From: Bin55 sp965205545
Lineage (GTDB): Bacteria; Pseudomonadota; Gammaproteobacteria; Pseudomonadales; Azotimanducaceae
NCBI GenBank assembly: GCA_965205545.1
Contig: OZ242170.1
Span: forward strand, 1,426,001 to 1,490,000
Reading direction: 5' to 3'
DNA: 64,000 bases
Shown: positions 1 through 8,744 of the stretch, piece after piece
Position numbering within the stretch: position 1 is the stretch's first letter
Layout: the number at the start of each line of letters is the position of its first letter
Notes under the pieces: generated by a model
What the model was told of the DNA's origin: nothing
Seen by the model: the letters and a program-made list of their open reading frames with translations, nothing else
Databases searched by the model: none
Made by a program: the position numbers and the translations under genes

Positions 1-788
1 AGCAAATCAAGTACCAATTCCATCACTTGATCAGGGAAATTCCGAGCAATGGACGCATTGTGGTGCCAGCGCATCACAAAGAAATACAAGAACTGCTCGA
101 GAGGGGGTGCTGGACGCCTGTTGCGAATTTCCGTATAGATGCGCAAACGTCCGTTGAATGTGATGGCGACTACTCAGCGACTTGCATTAGCGACGACGGC
201 CGAGAGTTCGATGTATTCGAGGGCAAGCACAAGCTTGGATCAGTGAATTGGTCGTTGATTGGATCGCACAATGTCTCCAATGCAATGTGCGCGATCCTTG
301 CCGCGGAACATGCTGGCGTCGATCCTGAAGAATCGATCGGCTATCTCTCCGAATTCAAGGGAGTTCGGCGACGCATGGAAACAATAGCCGAAGGTGGAAA
401 TACCATCATATACAGCGACTTCGCGCACCACCCCACAGCAATTCGTACGACATTGGAGGCACTTCGAAGTCATGTTGGCACACAATCGATTATCGCGGTC
501 ATAGAACCTCGAACGCACACCATGTCGCTGGGAACCTATCGTGATGCACTAAAGGAATGTTGCCTTGCTGCTGACGAAGTGCATTGGTATCGAAACAACA
601 GCATCAAGTGGAATCTCGATGAACTTGCTTCTGACAGTGCCATACCGACTACCATCCATTCAAACATCGACGAGCTCGTAGAGTTCATTTGCAGACCGAA
701 GCCCACAAAAACCCATGTTGTAATAATGAGCAACGGCGGATTTGACGGGATCTTTCGACTTGTTGACGACCAAATCCAGCAAGGCTAG
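1..788 (+). CDS. mpl: UDP-N-acetylmuramate:murein tripeptide ligase, 3' part
   Basis: This is the C-terminal part of Mpl, a Mur-ligase relative that attaches recycled L-Ala-gamma-D-Glu-meso-Dap to UDP-MurNAc in the cytoplasm (murein recycling). The reading frame is open to the window edge. The in-frame residues before the first possible start include KYQFHHLIREIP, which matches the Mpl middle region, so the gene begins upstream. Visible landmarks are GSHNVSNAMCAILAA (central/C-terminal ligase domain), FKGVRRRMETIAE, and YSDFAHHPTAIRTTLEALR, the Mpl form of the Mur-ligase 'DYAHHP' motif. The last 230 residues look complete. The family is normally about 450 aa, so roughly 40% of the protein is missing on the left. 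Confidence 0.93.
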   Translation, partial: QIKYQFHHLIREIPSNGRIVVPAHHKEIQELLERGCWTPVANFRIDAQTSVECDGDYSATCISDDGREFDVFEGKHKLGSVNWSLIGSHNVSNAMCAILAAEHAGVDPEESIGYLSEFKGVRRRMETIAEGGNTIIYSDFAHHPTAIRTTLEALRSHVGTQSIIAVIEPRTHTMSLGTYRDALKECCLAADEVHWYRNNSIKWNLDELASDSAIPTTIHSNIDELVEFICRPKPTKTHVVIMSNGGFDGIFRLVDDQIQQG

Positions 789-842
789 ATTCCCTCAAAG
801 TCGCTGTCCTGCAATCTCAGAAGCGACGAACAGAGGTTCCCA

Positions 843-1775
843 ATGCAACGTTTTACACTCATTGCTCTTCTTGTCCTTGCGTTGACGGCGTTCGGCGAGG
901 AAGAAGCCTGGTATCCATCAAAATACGGAAAGAACGACACGCTTGGAGCCATTAACAATCTCTCTGCGGAAGGTGTCGTCAAAGCTGCGCAGCTTGTCAA
1001 ACTTGGCAAGACGTACCCTCTTGGCGTGGTCACGGGTTGGGAGACTCCCGCGTACCCACCCCGAACCTATTCCATTACCGTTCTGCAAGGAGGCGACGGT
1101 ACTGGAACTCCAGTGGGTTCCAACATGGCGACGGGGAACGACGACCTCATGTTCACATGGGTTGGAATTGGCAGCCAAATCGACGGCCTGGGACACATGG
1201 GAATCAATCATGTCTACTACAACGGAATGAGAGCCGAGGACATAGTCTCTCCCAAAGGAATGAGAGAGCTGTCCGTGGACAAATTGCCTCCTATCGTGTG
1301 CAGGGGAATCCTCATCGACATGACCAGGTACTACGAGACCGATATGTTGGAAGCAGGAACGGCATACAACAGCAAAGAGATTCAAGAACAAGCATCCGCT
1401 CAAGGGATTGAAATCGAGAAAGGCGATGTCGTTCTGTTCTACACGGGATGGATGAACCTGCAAGGCGTTGACAACACAAGGCTAATGTCTGGTGCACCTG
1501 GACTCGGAATGGACGGAGCCAAGTTTCTTGCGGAAAAGGGAATTGTTGCAGTCGGTTCAGACACGTGGGGATTGGAGGCGGTTCCCGCAGAGAATCCAGA
1601 GGAGATTTTTCCCGTTCACCCGTTGCTTCTAGCAAAACATGGGATCTACATCCTAGAGAACATGGATGTGCGCGAATTGGCAAAGGACGAAGGATGGGAG
1701 TTCATGTTCGTATTGGGACAGCCCAGATTCGAAGGATCGGTGCAAGCCGTGATCAATCCAGTCGCGATACGCTGA
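843..1775 (+). CDS. exported cyclase-family (kynurenine formamidase-like) hydrolase
   Basis: A 310-residue protein of the 'putative cyclase' superfamily (Pfam cyclase fold), whose members hydrolyse amides or lactones such as N-formylkynurenine, usually with a divalent metal. Residues 1-18 look like a signal peptide ending AFG, so it should be periplasmic. The metal-site motif, canonical HxGTHxDxPxH, appears as GIGSQIDGLGHMG at 108-120. D114 and H118 are kept and the first His is Gln, which is common in the 'DGLGH' subgroup. GDVVLFYTGW and GSDTWGLEAVP further on are typical of this subgroup. The start has a GAGG-type ribosome site about 6 nt upstream. It lies 54 nt after mpl. The true substrate cannot be told from sequence. 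Confidence 0.85.
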   Translation: MQRFTLIALLVLALTAFGEEEAWYPSKYGKNDTLGAINNLSAEGVVKAAQLVKLGKTYPLGVVTGWETPAYPPRTYSITVLQGGDGTGTPVGSNMATGNDDLMFTWVGIGSQIDGLGHMGINHVYYNGMRAEDIVSPKGMRELSVDKLPPIVCRGILIDMTRYYETDMLEAGTAYNSKEIQEQASAQGIEIEKGDVVLFYTGWMNLQGVDNTRLMSGAPGLGMDGAKFLAEKGIVAVGSDTWGLEAVPAENPEEIFPVHPLLLAKHGIYILENMDVRELAKDEGWEFMFVLGQPRFEGSVQAVINPVAIR

Positions 1776-1784
1776 CGAAATCTG

Positions 1785-3524
1785 CTAGAAAAAGGCAGAA
1801 CTTAGATCCGTAATGGCGTCTGGCCCCGCCTTGACGCGGGCCAGATGGGACTTTGCAATCGGCAAGATCTTCTCGAAGTAGTATCGAGCAAGGTGCTTCT
1901 TGCCCAATGCGCCATCGTCACAATCTGCCATGCGCTTCCAAAGCCAAGCGTAGATCACATGTCCCGAAAGATCCAGATAGTCCACAGCAATGGCAGATGC
2001 GTACTCGAGTCTCTCGCGAGAGCGAGCACATATGTCTTGTGAGACTTCCACCCAATCGTCAATGAAGCAATTCACTTCGTCTGCGTAAGTACCCGACGAA
2101 ATGGACTGACGCATGAAATCAGCGAATTCCAATACATACTCGCCAGAGTTTTGAACTACCTTCCGACCAATCAGATCCAATGCCTGAATGCCATTTGTAC
2201 CTTCGTATATTTGAGAAATACGAGTGTCTCGGACTATTTGCTCAATGCCGGTCTCTCTGATGTAGCCATGCCCTCCAAAACACTGTTGGGCCAACAAAAC
2301 GCTTTCCATTGCGCGATCAGTCATAAACGACTTGGCTATAGGAGTCAGCAAGTCGACAAATCGTTGTGCTCGCCCTTTGATCTCAGGCGACATTGAGCGC
2401 TGGGTCAAATCGAGCTGGTGTGCGACCAGAATGGCCAATGCACGACTTCCTTCGGTATAAGCCCGCTGAGTTAGCAGCATACGACGTATGTCGGCGTGTT
2501 CGATGAGTGGATCCGCCGGTCCATCAACGTTTACGGGACCTGTAGGCGCTCTTCCCTGAAGTCGTTCCCTCGCGTAGTCGATCGCCAGTTGATATGCGCG
2601 TTCCGCTAACCCCAAGCCCTGCAACCCAACCGACACTCGAGCGAAGTTCATCATTGTGAACATACAAGACAGGCCTCGGTTAGGTTCGCCCACCAGGTAG
2701 CCGATCGCATTGTCATACACGATGGTGGACGTTGCGCTTGCGTGGATGCCCATTTTCTCTTCTATGGAGATGCTCGAAAAGCCATTTCGCCGGCTAGGGT
2801 GCCCTTGGGGATCCAGCAAGAACTTGGGAACCAGAAACAATGAAATCCCCTTAGTACCTGCAGGGGCATCTACCAATCGTGCCAATACAAGATGAACAAT
2901 GTTCTCGCAAAGATCGTGGTCGCCGCTCGTAATGAAGATTTTCATTCCATCGAGTCGGTACGAGCCGTCGGCCAAAGGCTCAGCGCGCGTACGGATCATT
3001 CCGAGGTCTGTCCCAGCATGTGGTTCGGTCAATGCCATCGCACCCGTCCAACGGCCTTCGTACATGGGTCGCAGATAGCGCTGCTTGATCTCCGGAGATC
3101 CATGTGCATCGATGCAATGGGTGGCACCAAGTGTCAATGACGCATATAGCCACAGACTGGTATTCGATCCCCAAAAGAACTCTTCAACTGCACATCCGAT
3201 GGATTTGGGCATTCCTTGGCCGCCCCATTCGGGGTTTCCGCCCAGCCCTAGCCATCCCCCTCCAGCAATGTCCAGAAACGCCTTTTGGAATCCAGTTGGG
3301 GCACGAACTATGCCATCCTGCCAATGGGCTCCTTCTTCATCGCCGGAACGGGAGAGTGGTCCCAATACGTCAGTTGCCAGCTTTCCACTCTCGAGGAGAA
3401 TGGCTTCTGCCAACTCTAGGTTCAAGCCGTTTGAATGGTTCCAGGACTGCCAATCCTGGTCCAACTGAAACACGTGCCGATATAGGAATAGCATGTCGCT
3501 AATTGGTGGTCTATAGGGCGACAA
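1785..3524 (-). CDS. acyl-CoA dehydrogenase, DmdC-like long form
   Basis: A 579-residue flavin acyl-CoA dehydrogenase of the long bacterial type with an extra C-terminal domain, as in DmdC (3-methylmercaptopropionyl-CoA dehydrogenase of DMSP demethylation) and related medium or aryl-chain enzymes. ALTEPHAGTDLG at 164-175 is the flavin/acyl-binding signature. QCFGGHGYIRETGIEQIVRD at 414-433 and QIYEGTNGIQALDL at 438-451 carry the expected catalytic base, E441. The start is TTG, supported by the family N-terminus (Y-x-x-P-x-x-D-M-x-F) and a GGAG about 9 nt upstream. It is convergent with the cyclase gene and divergent from apaG. The substrate is unknown; DMSP-derived acyl-CoA is only one option, and no dmdA or dmdB is nearby. 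Confidence 0.88.
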   Translation of the reverse strand: MSPYRPPISDMLFLYRHVFQLDQDWQSWNHSNGLNLELAEAILLESGKLATDVLGPLSRSGDEEGAHWQDGIVRAPTGFQKAFLDIAGGGWLGLGGNPEWGGQGMPKSIGCAVEEFFWGSNTSLWLYASLTLGATHCIDAHGSPEIKQRYLRPMYEGRWTGAMALTEPHAGTDLGMIRTRAEPLADGSYRLDGMKIFITSGDHDLCENIVHLVLARLVDAPAGTKGISLFLVPKFLLDPQGHPSRRNGFSSISIEEKMGIHASATSTIVYDNAIGYLVGEPNRGLSCMFTMMNFARVSVGLQGLGLAERAYQLAIDYARERLQGRAPTGPVNVDGPADPLIEHADIRRMLLTQRAYTEGSRALAILVAHQLDLTQRSMSPEIKGRAQRFVDLLTPIAKSFMTDRAMESVLLAQQCFGGHGYIRETGIEQIVRDTRISQIYEGTNGIQALDLIGRKVVQNSGEYVLEFADFMRQSISSGTYADEVNCFIDDWVEVSQDICARSRERLEYASAIAVDYLDLSGHVIYAWLWKRMADCDDGALGKKHLARYYFEKILPIAKSHLARVKAGPDAITDLSSAFF

Positions 3525-3935
3525 TTCTGCGATGCTCCGTGCGTTGGGTCCAAGACACTAGGGTACACCTCAATAGGCTGAAAGCAAGTCCGCCATAGTT
3601 CAACCCTCCCTCAACTTCACACTCGGTTCAAAATGAACCAATGGATTGCCTGACGCTCGATCCTGTGGGGCTCCGAACGCTCTAAGTTGGCGTGGGATCG
3701 CTTGGTTGTTCAACGCCCCGCAGTTGCAAGTGGGAATGGGAAACGCCCAAATAGAAGGTTCGTGCTCTTCGACGGGTGCTGGCTATGGAAGACCGAGCAA
3801 GGGTGATGCCTACAAAGATCAATAAGCACCTTCTAAAATAGATTGATGGTGATGCTCGACGGGCTTGCTTCGGCAGGGCGAATACATCCAATTTCTTCAA
3901 ATGCCCAGTACTCAAGTTTCAATGATCAACCAGAA
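3525..3935. other. intergenic region between divergent genes
   Basis: About 410 nt between the divergent acyl-CoA dehydrogenase and apaG. It must hold promoters for both, but no clear -35/-10 pair stands out. Reading frames inside it are short, lack ribosome sites and resemble no family known to me. The apaG frame stays open for 31 codons upstream of the chosen start, so a longer apaG product cannot be excluded. Confidence 0.5.
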
Positions 3936-4316
3936 ATGACTGAAGCCGAACACATCGACGTTAGCGTTCAGACGCACTTTCTGTGGCACGAATCTGATCC
4001 CTCAGACTTGCGGTACGTGTTTGCCTACACCGTCACGATCATGAACAAGGGCTACACTAGACCACGCCTCATCAATCGACATTGGTTGATAACAAATGGC
4101 GAAGGTTCTCAGGAAACGGTAGATGGACCTGGTGTAATCGGAAAGACTCCGACAATTCCGCCAGGAGAGTCCTTCGAATATACGAGTGGGACGATTCTCG
4201 AAACGCCCTTTGGAACAATGGAAGGCCACTACGAGTTCGAGGATGATCGAGGCCTAAGATTTAAGGTGCCCATCCCAGCCTTTATTTTGGCGGTCCCCAA
4301 CGACTCTGAGAACTGA
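3936..4316 (+). CDS. apaG: ApaG protein
   Basis: A 126-residue ApaG-family protein with a fibronectin-type-III-like beta sandwich. In other bacteria it is tied to Co2+/Mg2+ homeostasis and found near rsmA/apaH, although its biochemical role is unsettled. Landmarks are HIDVSVQTHFL near the N-terminus, FAYTVTIMNKG, and LINRHWLITNGEG. GPGVIGKTPTIPPGESFEYTSG and the phosphate-loop-like segment FGTMEGHYEF follow, as in the family. The chosen ATG gives the usual length of about 125 aa; a frame open to 3843 would add 31 unrelated residues. It is not beside rsmA or apaH here; it precedes the TRAP genes by 35 nt and may be cotranscribed with them. Confidence 0.9.
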   Translation: MTEAEHIDVSVQTHFLWHESDPSDLRYVFAYTVTIMNKGYTRPRLINRHWLITNGEGSQETVDGPGVIGKTPTIPPGESFEYTSGTILETPFGTMEGHYEFEDDRGLRFKVPIPAFILAVPNDSEN

Positions 4317-4351
4317 TTCGTTGCTCATCGTAAATCGCTAAACACCAAGAA

Positions 4352-5422
4352 ATGCGACCAATCACCCCATTAGGCGTTGTCTTATTCGTCATTTGCCTAC
4401 AGTCGGGCTGCCAGCAACCAGCGCCCCGCTCCGATGTTGACGACGATCCGGATCAACCGGAGATCTTAACTTGGAACCTCTCTGTGTGGGGTACGCCTCG
4501 ACCAGGCACCAGAGTGCTTGACTCCATTGCCGAGCACATCGAGTCGGCAACAGACGGAAAATGGAATTTCGTCGTGCACTATGGCGAAGCCTTGTCCAAG
4601 GCTCGTGAAAACCTCGATGGAATTTCTGTAGGTGCTTTCGAAGCGGCACTTGTTTGCAACTTCTACCATCCGCAGAAGAACCCTGGACTCATGGTCCTGT
4701 CGCTACCATTTCTGCCAATTGAGGATTGGGAGGACGGCCTCGCCGTTCGGCAAGCCGTGTACGCCCACCCACAAATCCAAAAGGAAATGGAACGCTGGGG
4801 AGCAATGATCTACAGTTCGTCGATATTGCCCAATTACGAGATCATGGGGCGCGGAAAACCGCCGCTAAAGCTGGAAGATTGGCAAGGGTTGAACGTAAGG
4901 GCGGGGGGAGGTATAGGTGCCGTAATGAAGAAACTCGGTGCCGTGCCAACGAGCACTACTGCAACAGAAGTGTATACAGGCATTCAATTGGGAACCATGG
5001 ACGCAGCAGCATTCCCCTTTACCTATGCTCACGTCTCCTACAGATTGCATGAGGTTTCCGATTGGTTCACAAGCAACTTAGCGCCGGGAACATCCGATTG
5101 CCCAGTTGTGTTTTCGATTGAAGCATATGAACAGTTGCCGCAGCAATATAAGAACCTGCTCGACTCGATAAAGGAATCCGTGTTGGAGGATCAGCGCTTG
5201 GCCTACGAGGGAATCGACGAGGTCAACCTTCCAATGCTCCGCGAGCAACTGCAAGAGGTGCGCTACACCGAAGCAGATCTCACGGATTTTCGAACACGCT
5301 TCGGAAACCTAGTTATCGAAGAGTGGATCGCAGAAAACGAGCAGAAGTTCGACGCGCGCGGCTTAGTCGAATCTGTGTTTTCTGCTGTTGACATGGAATA
5401 CCGGTCTCCTAACGCCCCATAG
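4352..5422 (+). CDS. dctP: TRAP transporter solute-binding lipoprotein (DctP family)
   Basis: A 356-residue extracytoplasmic binding protein of a tripartite ATP-independent periplasmic transporter. Residues 1-20 form a lipoprotein signal with lipobox LQSGC (lipid attachment at C20), so it is anchored to a membrane rather than free in the periplasm. DctP features include WNFVVHYGEALS, LKLEDWQGLNVRAGGG (substrate Arg region, ligand carboxylate binding in the family) and GIQLGTMDAAAFPFTYA. The ligand is probably a carboxylate, but which one is not visible. The stop is followed after 4 nt by dctQ, so translation is likely coupled. Confidence 0.9.
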   Translation: MRPITPLGVVLFVICLQSGCQQPAPRSDVDDDPDQPEILTWNLSVWGTPRPGTRVLDSIAEHIESATDGKWNFVVHYGEALSKARENLDGISVGAFEAALVCNFYHPQKNPGLMVLSLPFLPIEDWEDGLAVRQAVYAHPQIQKEMERWGAMIYSSSILPNYEIMGRGKPPLKLEDWQGLNVRAGGGIGAVMKKLGAVPTSTTATEVYTGIQLGTMDAAAFPFTYAHVSYRLHEVSDWFTSNLAPGTSDCPVVFSIEAYEQLPQQYKNLLDSIKESVLEDQRLAYEGIDEVNLPMLREQLQEVRYTEADLTDFRTRFGNLVIEEWIAENEQKFDARGLVESVFSAVDMEYRSPNAP

Positions 5423-5426
5423 CCAA

Positions 5427-6050
5427 ATGCCAACGCGCGAACCCGCTTGTACCGACGTCGTGGGTCGGGCACTTCAATACGCGGACAAAGCTCTCTCGCT
5501 CATCGAGAACACTACGAATCTGATTGCCGGAATTCTGATCTTCTTCCTGATGCTGCTTGAGCTCGTTCAGGTTGTCCTGCGTGCGCCATGGATTGACTCA
5601 CCGATTTTCGGACACATCGACATTATTGAAATCGGAATGGTGGGGTTTACGATCCTTTCCATTGCCTATGTGCAACGCCTCGGCGGTCATGTGCGCATGG
5701 AGCTTCTTGTTTCCGCATTGAAGGGTCGAACCCTGTGGGCCGTTGAAATGATTGGCTCTGCATTGACGGCACTCATTGTGCTCGTGCTAATTCCAGGATC
5801 TTATGCACACTTCGAACGAGCCTTTTCATTCGGCGACAGCACCATGGACATAGAAATTGTGACATGGCCGGCCAAGTTGGTGGTGCCAGTAGCGCTGTCG
5901 GTGCTTCTTCTGCGCGTGTTACTCCAATTCCTAGGCTACATGCGCATGTTGTGGAATCCGCAACTGCCTCGTGTTGCCATACCGATCGTCGCAAGTTCTT
6001 CGGACCGAGCCAAGGAAGAAATCGAAATGGCACGCGATCTATCGAGCTAG
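5427..6050 (+). CDS. dctQ: TRAP transporter small permease (DctQ family)
   Basis: A 207-residue, four-helix membrane subunit that links the binding protein to the large permease. Hydrophobic segments lie near residues 30-50, 70-90, 108-128 and 150-172. SIAYVQRLGGHVRMELL matches the family's cytoplasmic loop after helix 2. The ATG at 5427 is preferred over an in-frame TTG 39 nt upstream because the TTG lies inside dctP. The protein ends in a short charged tail. Order P-Q-M is canonical, and dctM begins 42 nt later. Confidence 0.88.
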   Translation: MPTREPACTDVVGRALQYADKALSLIENTTNLIAGILIFFLMLLELVQVVLRAPWIDSPIFGHIDIIEIGMVGFTILSIAYVQRLGGHVRMELLVSALKGRTLWAVEMIGSALTALIVLVLIPGSYAHFERAFSFGDSTMDIEIVTWPAKLVVPVALSVLLLRVLLQFLGYMRMLWNPQLPRVAIPIVASSSDRAKEEIEMARDLSS

Positions 6051-6092
6051 TGCAAGCATGCAGGTGGTAATACTCAAACATCAAGGTCAGGC

Positions 6093-7445
6093 ATGGATGA
6101 ACTGACGATCGGCATACTTGGAGTTGCTCTGCTCGTACTTATGGTCCTTGCAGGGGTTCGAGTGTTTGTCGCAGCTGCTCTCACAGGATTTCTGGGACTG
6201 GTGTGTCTTGAAGGCTGGAACGTGGCCGTTGCAATCGTAGGAACGGTACCTCACTCCAAGACCGTCTTCTATACGCTTTCTGTGCTGCCTCTATTCATAA
6301 TGATTGGCTTTTTCGCCTTTCACGCTGGATTGACCGGCAAGCTCTTCGAAGCCGCCCGTCGGTGGGTTGGGTGGGTGCCTGGCGGACTAGCAGTGGCAAC
6401 GGTTTTTGCTAGCGCAGGATTCGCTGCTGTCTCTGGTGCGTCTACTGCCACGGCTGCCGTTTTCTCACGAATTGCGATTCCCGACATGGCGGAAAATGGC
6501 TACAAGCCACGACTTACGGCGGGTGTGATAGCGGCTGGAGGCACATTGGCGTCTTTGATCCCTCCGTCAGCGATTCTGGTTGTCTACGCAATCATCGTTG
6601 AGCAGTCTGTCGGGAAACTGCTGCTTGCCGGATTGGTCCCTGGAGCAGTTTCTGTATTGATATATGTGACGCTGATCGTGTCCATGTGCTCATTGCGACC
6701 GGAACTAGGCCAAGCCATATCGGGGTTTTCTTGGTTGGATCGATTCAAGAGCGTGCCTGGAGCGCTCCCCATATTCCTAGTTGTGGCGATCATATTCGGC
6801 GCGCTCTACACAGGCACCGCTACTCCCACGCAGGCGGGTGCGATAGGTGCGGCCGTCGTCTTCTTTGTATTCCTAGTTCGCGCCATCTCTCGTGGTGCAT
6901 TCCGCAAGGGCATCAAGGACTTTCGTGAAGCGCTGATGGAGACAGCCAAGCTCACTGTGATGATTTTCACACTAATTTGGGGTGTATTTGTATTCGTACG
7001 CTTTCTCGGGTACGCACAACTGCCGGCAGCATTCGCAGAATGGGTAGTGACACTGGATGTGCCTCCGTTGCTGATCATGGTCTGCATTCTGCTCGCCTAT
7101 GCGGTTCTGGGCATGTTCATGGACGCCATCGGCATGCTTATCTTGACGTTGCCGGTCGTTTTTCCGGCAGTTATGGCGCTCGGCTACGATCCCATTTGGT
7201 TTGGAGTGATTGTGGTGAAGATGGCTGAGATTTGCCTAATAACCCCGCCAATCGGTCTCAATTGCTTCGTGGTCGCGGGCGTCTCGCGAGAATTGACCTC
7301 TCGAACCGGCAGGTCACTTGCCATTCCACTACAGGATGTTTATCGAGGGATCGGTCCGTTCTTCGTCGCGGACGTTTTGACCGTTGTTGTTCTGCTGCTA
7401 TTTCCTGATATTGTGCTTTGGCTGCCAAACACAATGAAGAGCTAG
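6093..7445 (+). CDS. dctM: TRAP transporter large permease (DctM family)
   Basis: A 450-residue multi-spanning permease that performs Na+- or H+-driven uptake of the solute handed over by DctP. It has about 12 hydrophobic segments. Recognisable elements are LPLFIMIGFFAFHAGL near residue 65, the repeat-1 hairpin AAVSGASTATAAVFSRIAIPDM, SLIPPSAILVVYAIIVEQSVGKLLLAGLVPG, and the repeat-2 motif VVKMAEICLITPPIGLNCF near the C-terminus. These two hairpins form the elevator-type binding site in this family. It completes a three-gene TRAP operon. No dedicated regulator (for example dctBD) is present in the window. Confidence 0.92.
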   Translation: MDELTIGILGVALLVLMVLAGVRVFVAAALTGFLGLVCLEGWNVAVAIVGTVPHSKTVFYTLSVLPLFIMIGFFAFHAGLTGKLFEAARRWVGWVPGGLAVATVFASAGFAAVSGASTATAAVFSRIAIPDMAENGYKPRLTAGVIAAGGTLASLIPPSAILVVYAIIVEQSVGKLLLAGLVPGAVSVLIYVTLIVSMCSLRPELGQAISGFSWLDRFKSVPGALPIFLVVAIIFGALYTGTATPTQAGAIGAAVVFFVFLVRAISRGAFRKGIKDFREALMETAKLTVMIFTLIWGVFVFVRFLGYAQLPAAFAEWVVTLDVPPLLIMVCILLAYAVLGMFMDAIGMLILTLPVVFPAVMALGYDPIWFGVIVVKMAEICLITPPIGLNCFVVAGVSRELTSRTGRSLAIPLQDVYRGIGPFFVADVLTVVVLLLFPDIVLWLPNTMKS

Positions 7446-7556
7446 TGATGGAATGGCAGGGCGATCTACTTGTAGACCAAACGACACGGTTGGTTTAGCA
7501 TTGTGCACTGAGGGTTCTGCTCGTTTGACGGGTATTGGACTAGGGAGACATAGCCA

Positions 7557-8699
7557 GTGAGCGCAACCAATTTGGTAGACGAGTTCGACGATATTCGTCC
7601 GTATCGAGACGACGAGCTACCCCAGCGTATCGCAACGCTCGTACGCGACCCTGATTTGGTTCGAATGGCTTGCAGACTGCAAACGCCGCTGCTCTTTCGC
7701 CTCGCACCCTTGCTGGCCCGATGGATCGTTGGCACGGCTCTGAGGCATCGTTCGAGAGGGATCGGCAATGTGCATGACCTGCACACGCTACTCACCCGCT
7801 ATGTAGAGCGTATGGTGCGTACCACCACCAACGGATTCTCGCATTCGGGAACAGACACCCTTCCGAAGAAAGAACCCTGCCTCTACATCTCCAATCATCG
7901 GGACATCGTGCTTGACTCCATCTTCGTCAACTATGCGTTGTGGTTAAGTGGAGTTCCCCCAACCCAAAATGCGGTCGGCGAGAATCTACTTCAGGGCGGA
8001 CTGGGGAACGAACTCATGCGGGTGAACCGTTCCTTTACGGTCGTCAGAAGCGCGAATACTGCTCGCGCCTATTACCAAGCGCTGCTGAAGACGTCAAAAT
8101 ACATTCGCAAGACGTTGGAAATGGGCGAGTCGGTGTGGATTGCACAGAGGGCCGGACGCTCCAAGGATGGTACCGACGAAACCGATCCCGCCATCATAAA
8201 AATGTTCCAGCTGGCCTATCGAGCCGATCAAACGACACTCGAAGATTGGCTGAAACGTGTCAATCTTGTTCCAGTTTCCCTATCGTATGAGATCGATCCA
8301 TGCGCTCCAATGAAGGCGCGGGAGCTCTACGTCAAGGACACCGTTGGAGAGTACACAAAGGAATTCGGCGAGGACTTTCGCAGCATTTCTCAGGGAATCA
8401 AGGGATTCAAGGGCAAGGTGCATATTGCCTTTGCAAAACCTATCAAGGGGGCGTTTGACGATGCCAACGATTTGGCGGAATACATAAACGATCAAGTCAA
8501 AGCAGGAGTGGTTCCGTTTCCGACTTACCTCAAAGCTTTCGATCTACTTCACAACCGGGCTGATTCCAATCAGTTGTCTCCTGGGCGTGTAAAGCAAGAA
8601 TTTCATCACCAGCTCAACAGTCTGGAACCTCAAGAGCGTAGCTACCTTCTAGTGCAATACGCCAATCAGTGTCCAGGAGCGCAAACACTAAATCCATAA
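7557..8699 (+). CDS. PlsB/PlsC-superfamily acyltransferase (HRDIVLD type)
   Basis: A 380-residue glycerolipid acyltransferase-like protein. Such enzymes transfer acyl chains to glycerol-3-phosphate, lysophosphatidate or related acceptors at the inner membrane. The catalytic block is YISNHRDIVLDS at 110-121. Here the His is H114 and the acidic residues are D116 and D120, so the classical HX4D spacing is altered to HX5D, as is usual for this subgroup. FTVVRSANTARAYYQ and VWIAQRAGRSKDGTDETDP correspond to the later glycerol-phosphate-binding and substrate motifs. The start is GTG with GGGAGA about 8 nt upstream. It is 111 nt after dctM and convergent with the sulfotransferase gene. The precise acceptor is unknown. 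Confidence 0.82.
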   Translation: MSATNLVDEFDDIRPYRDDELPQRIATLVRDPDLVRMACRLQTPLLFRLAPLLARWIVGTALRHRSRGIGNVHDLHTLLTRYVERMVRTTTNGFSHSGTDTLPKKEPCLYISNHRDIVLDSIFVNYALWLSGVPPTQNAVGENLLQGGLGNELMRVNRSFTVVRSANTARAYYQALLKTSKYIRKTLEMGESVWIAQRAGRSKDGTDETDPAIIKMFQLAYRADQTTLEDWLKRVNLVPVSLSYEIDPCAPMKARELYVKDTVGEYTKEFGEDFRSISQGIKGFKGKVHIAFAKPIKGAFDDANDLAEYINDQVKAGVVPFPTYLKAFDLLHNRADSNQLSPGRVKQEFHHQLNSLEPQERSYLLVQYANQCPGAQTLNP

Positions 8700-8744
8700 A
8701 ACAGCGAAGTCGCAACCTGAGCTAACTCAAGCAATCGAAATACT

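Noticed and set aside
3682..3915. 77-codon minus-strand frame upstream of apaG
   Set aside because: It lies in a divergent promoter region and overlaps the extended apaG frame, with a basic, low-complexity translation.
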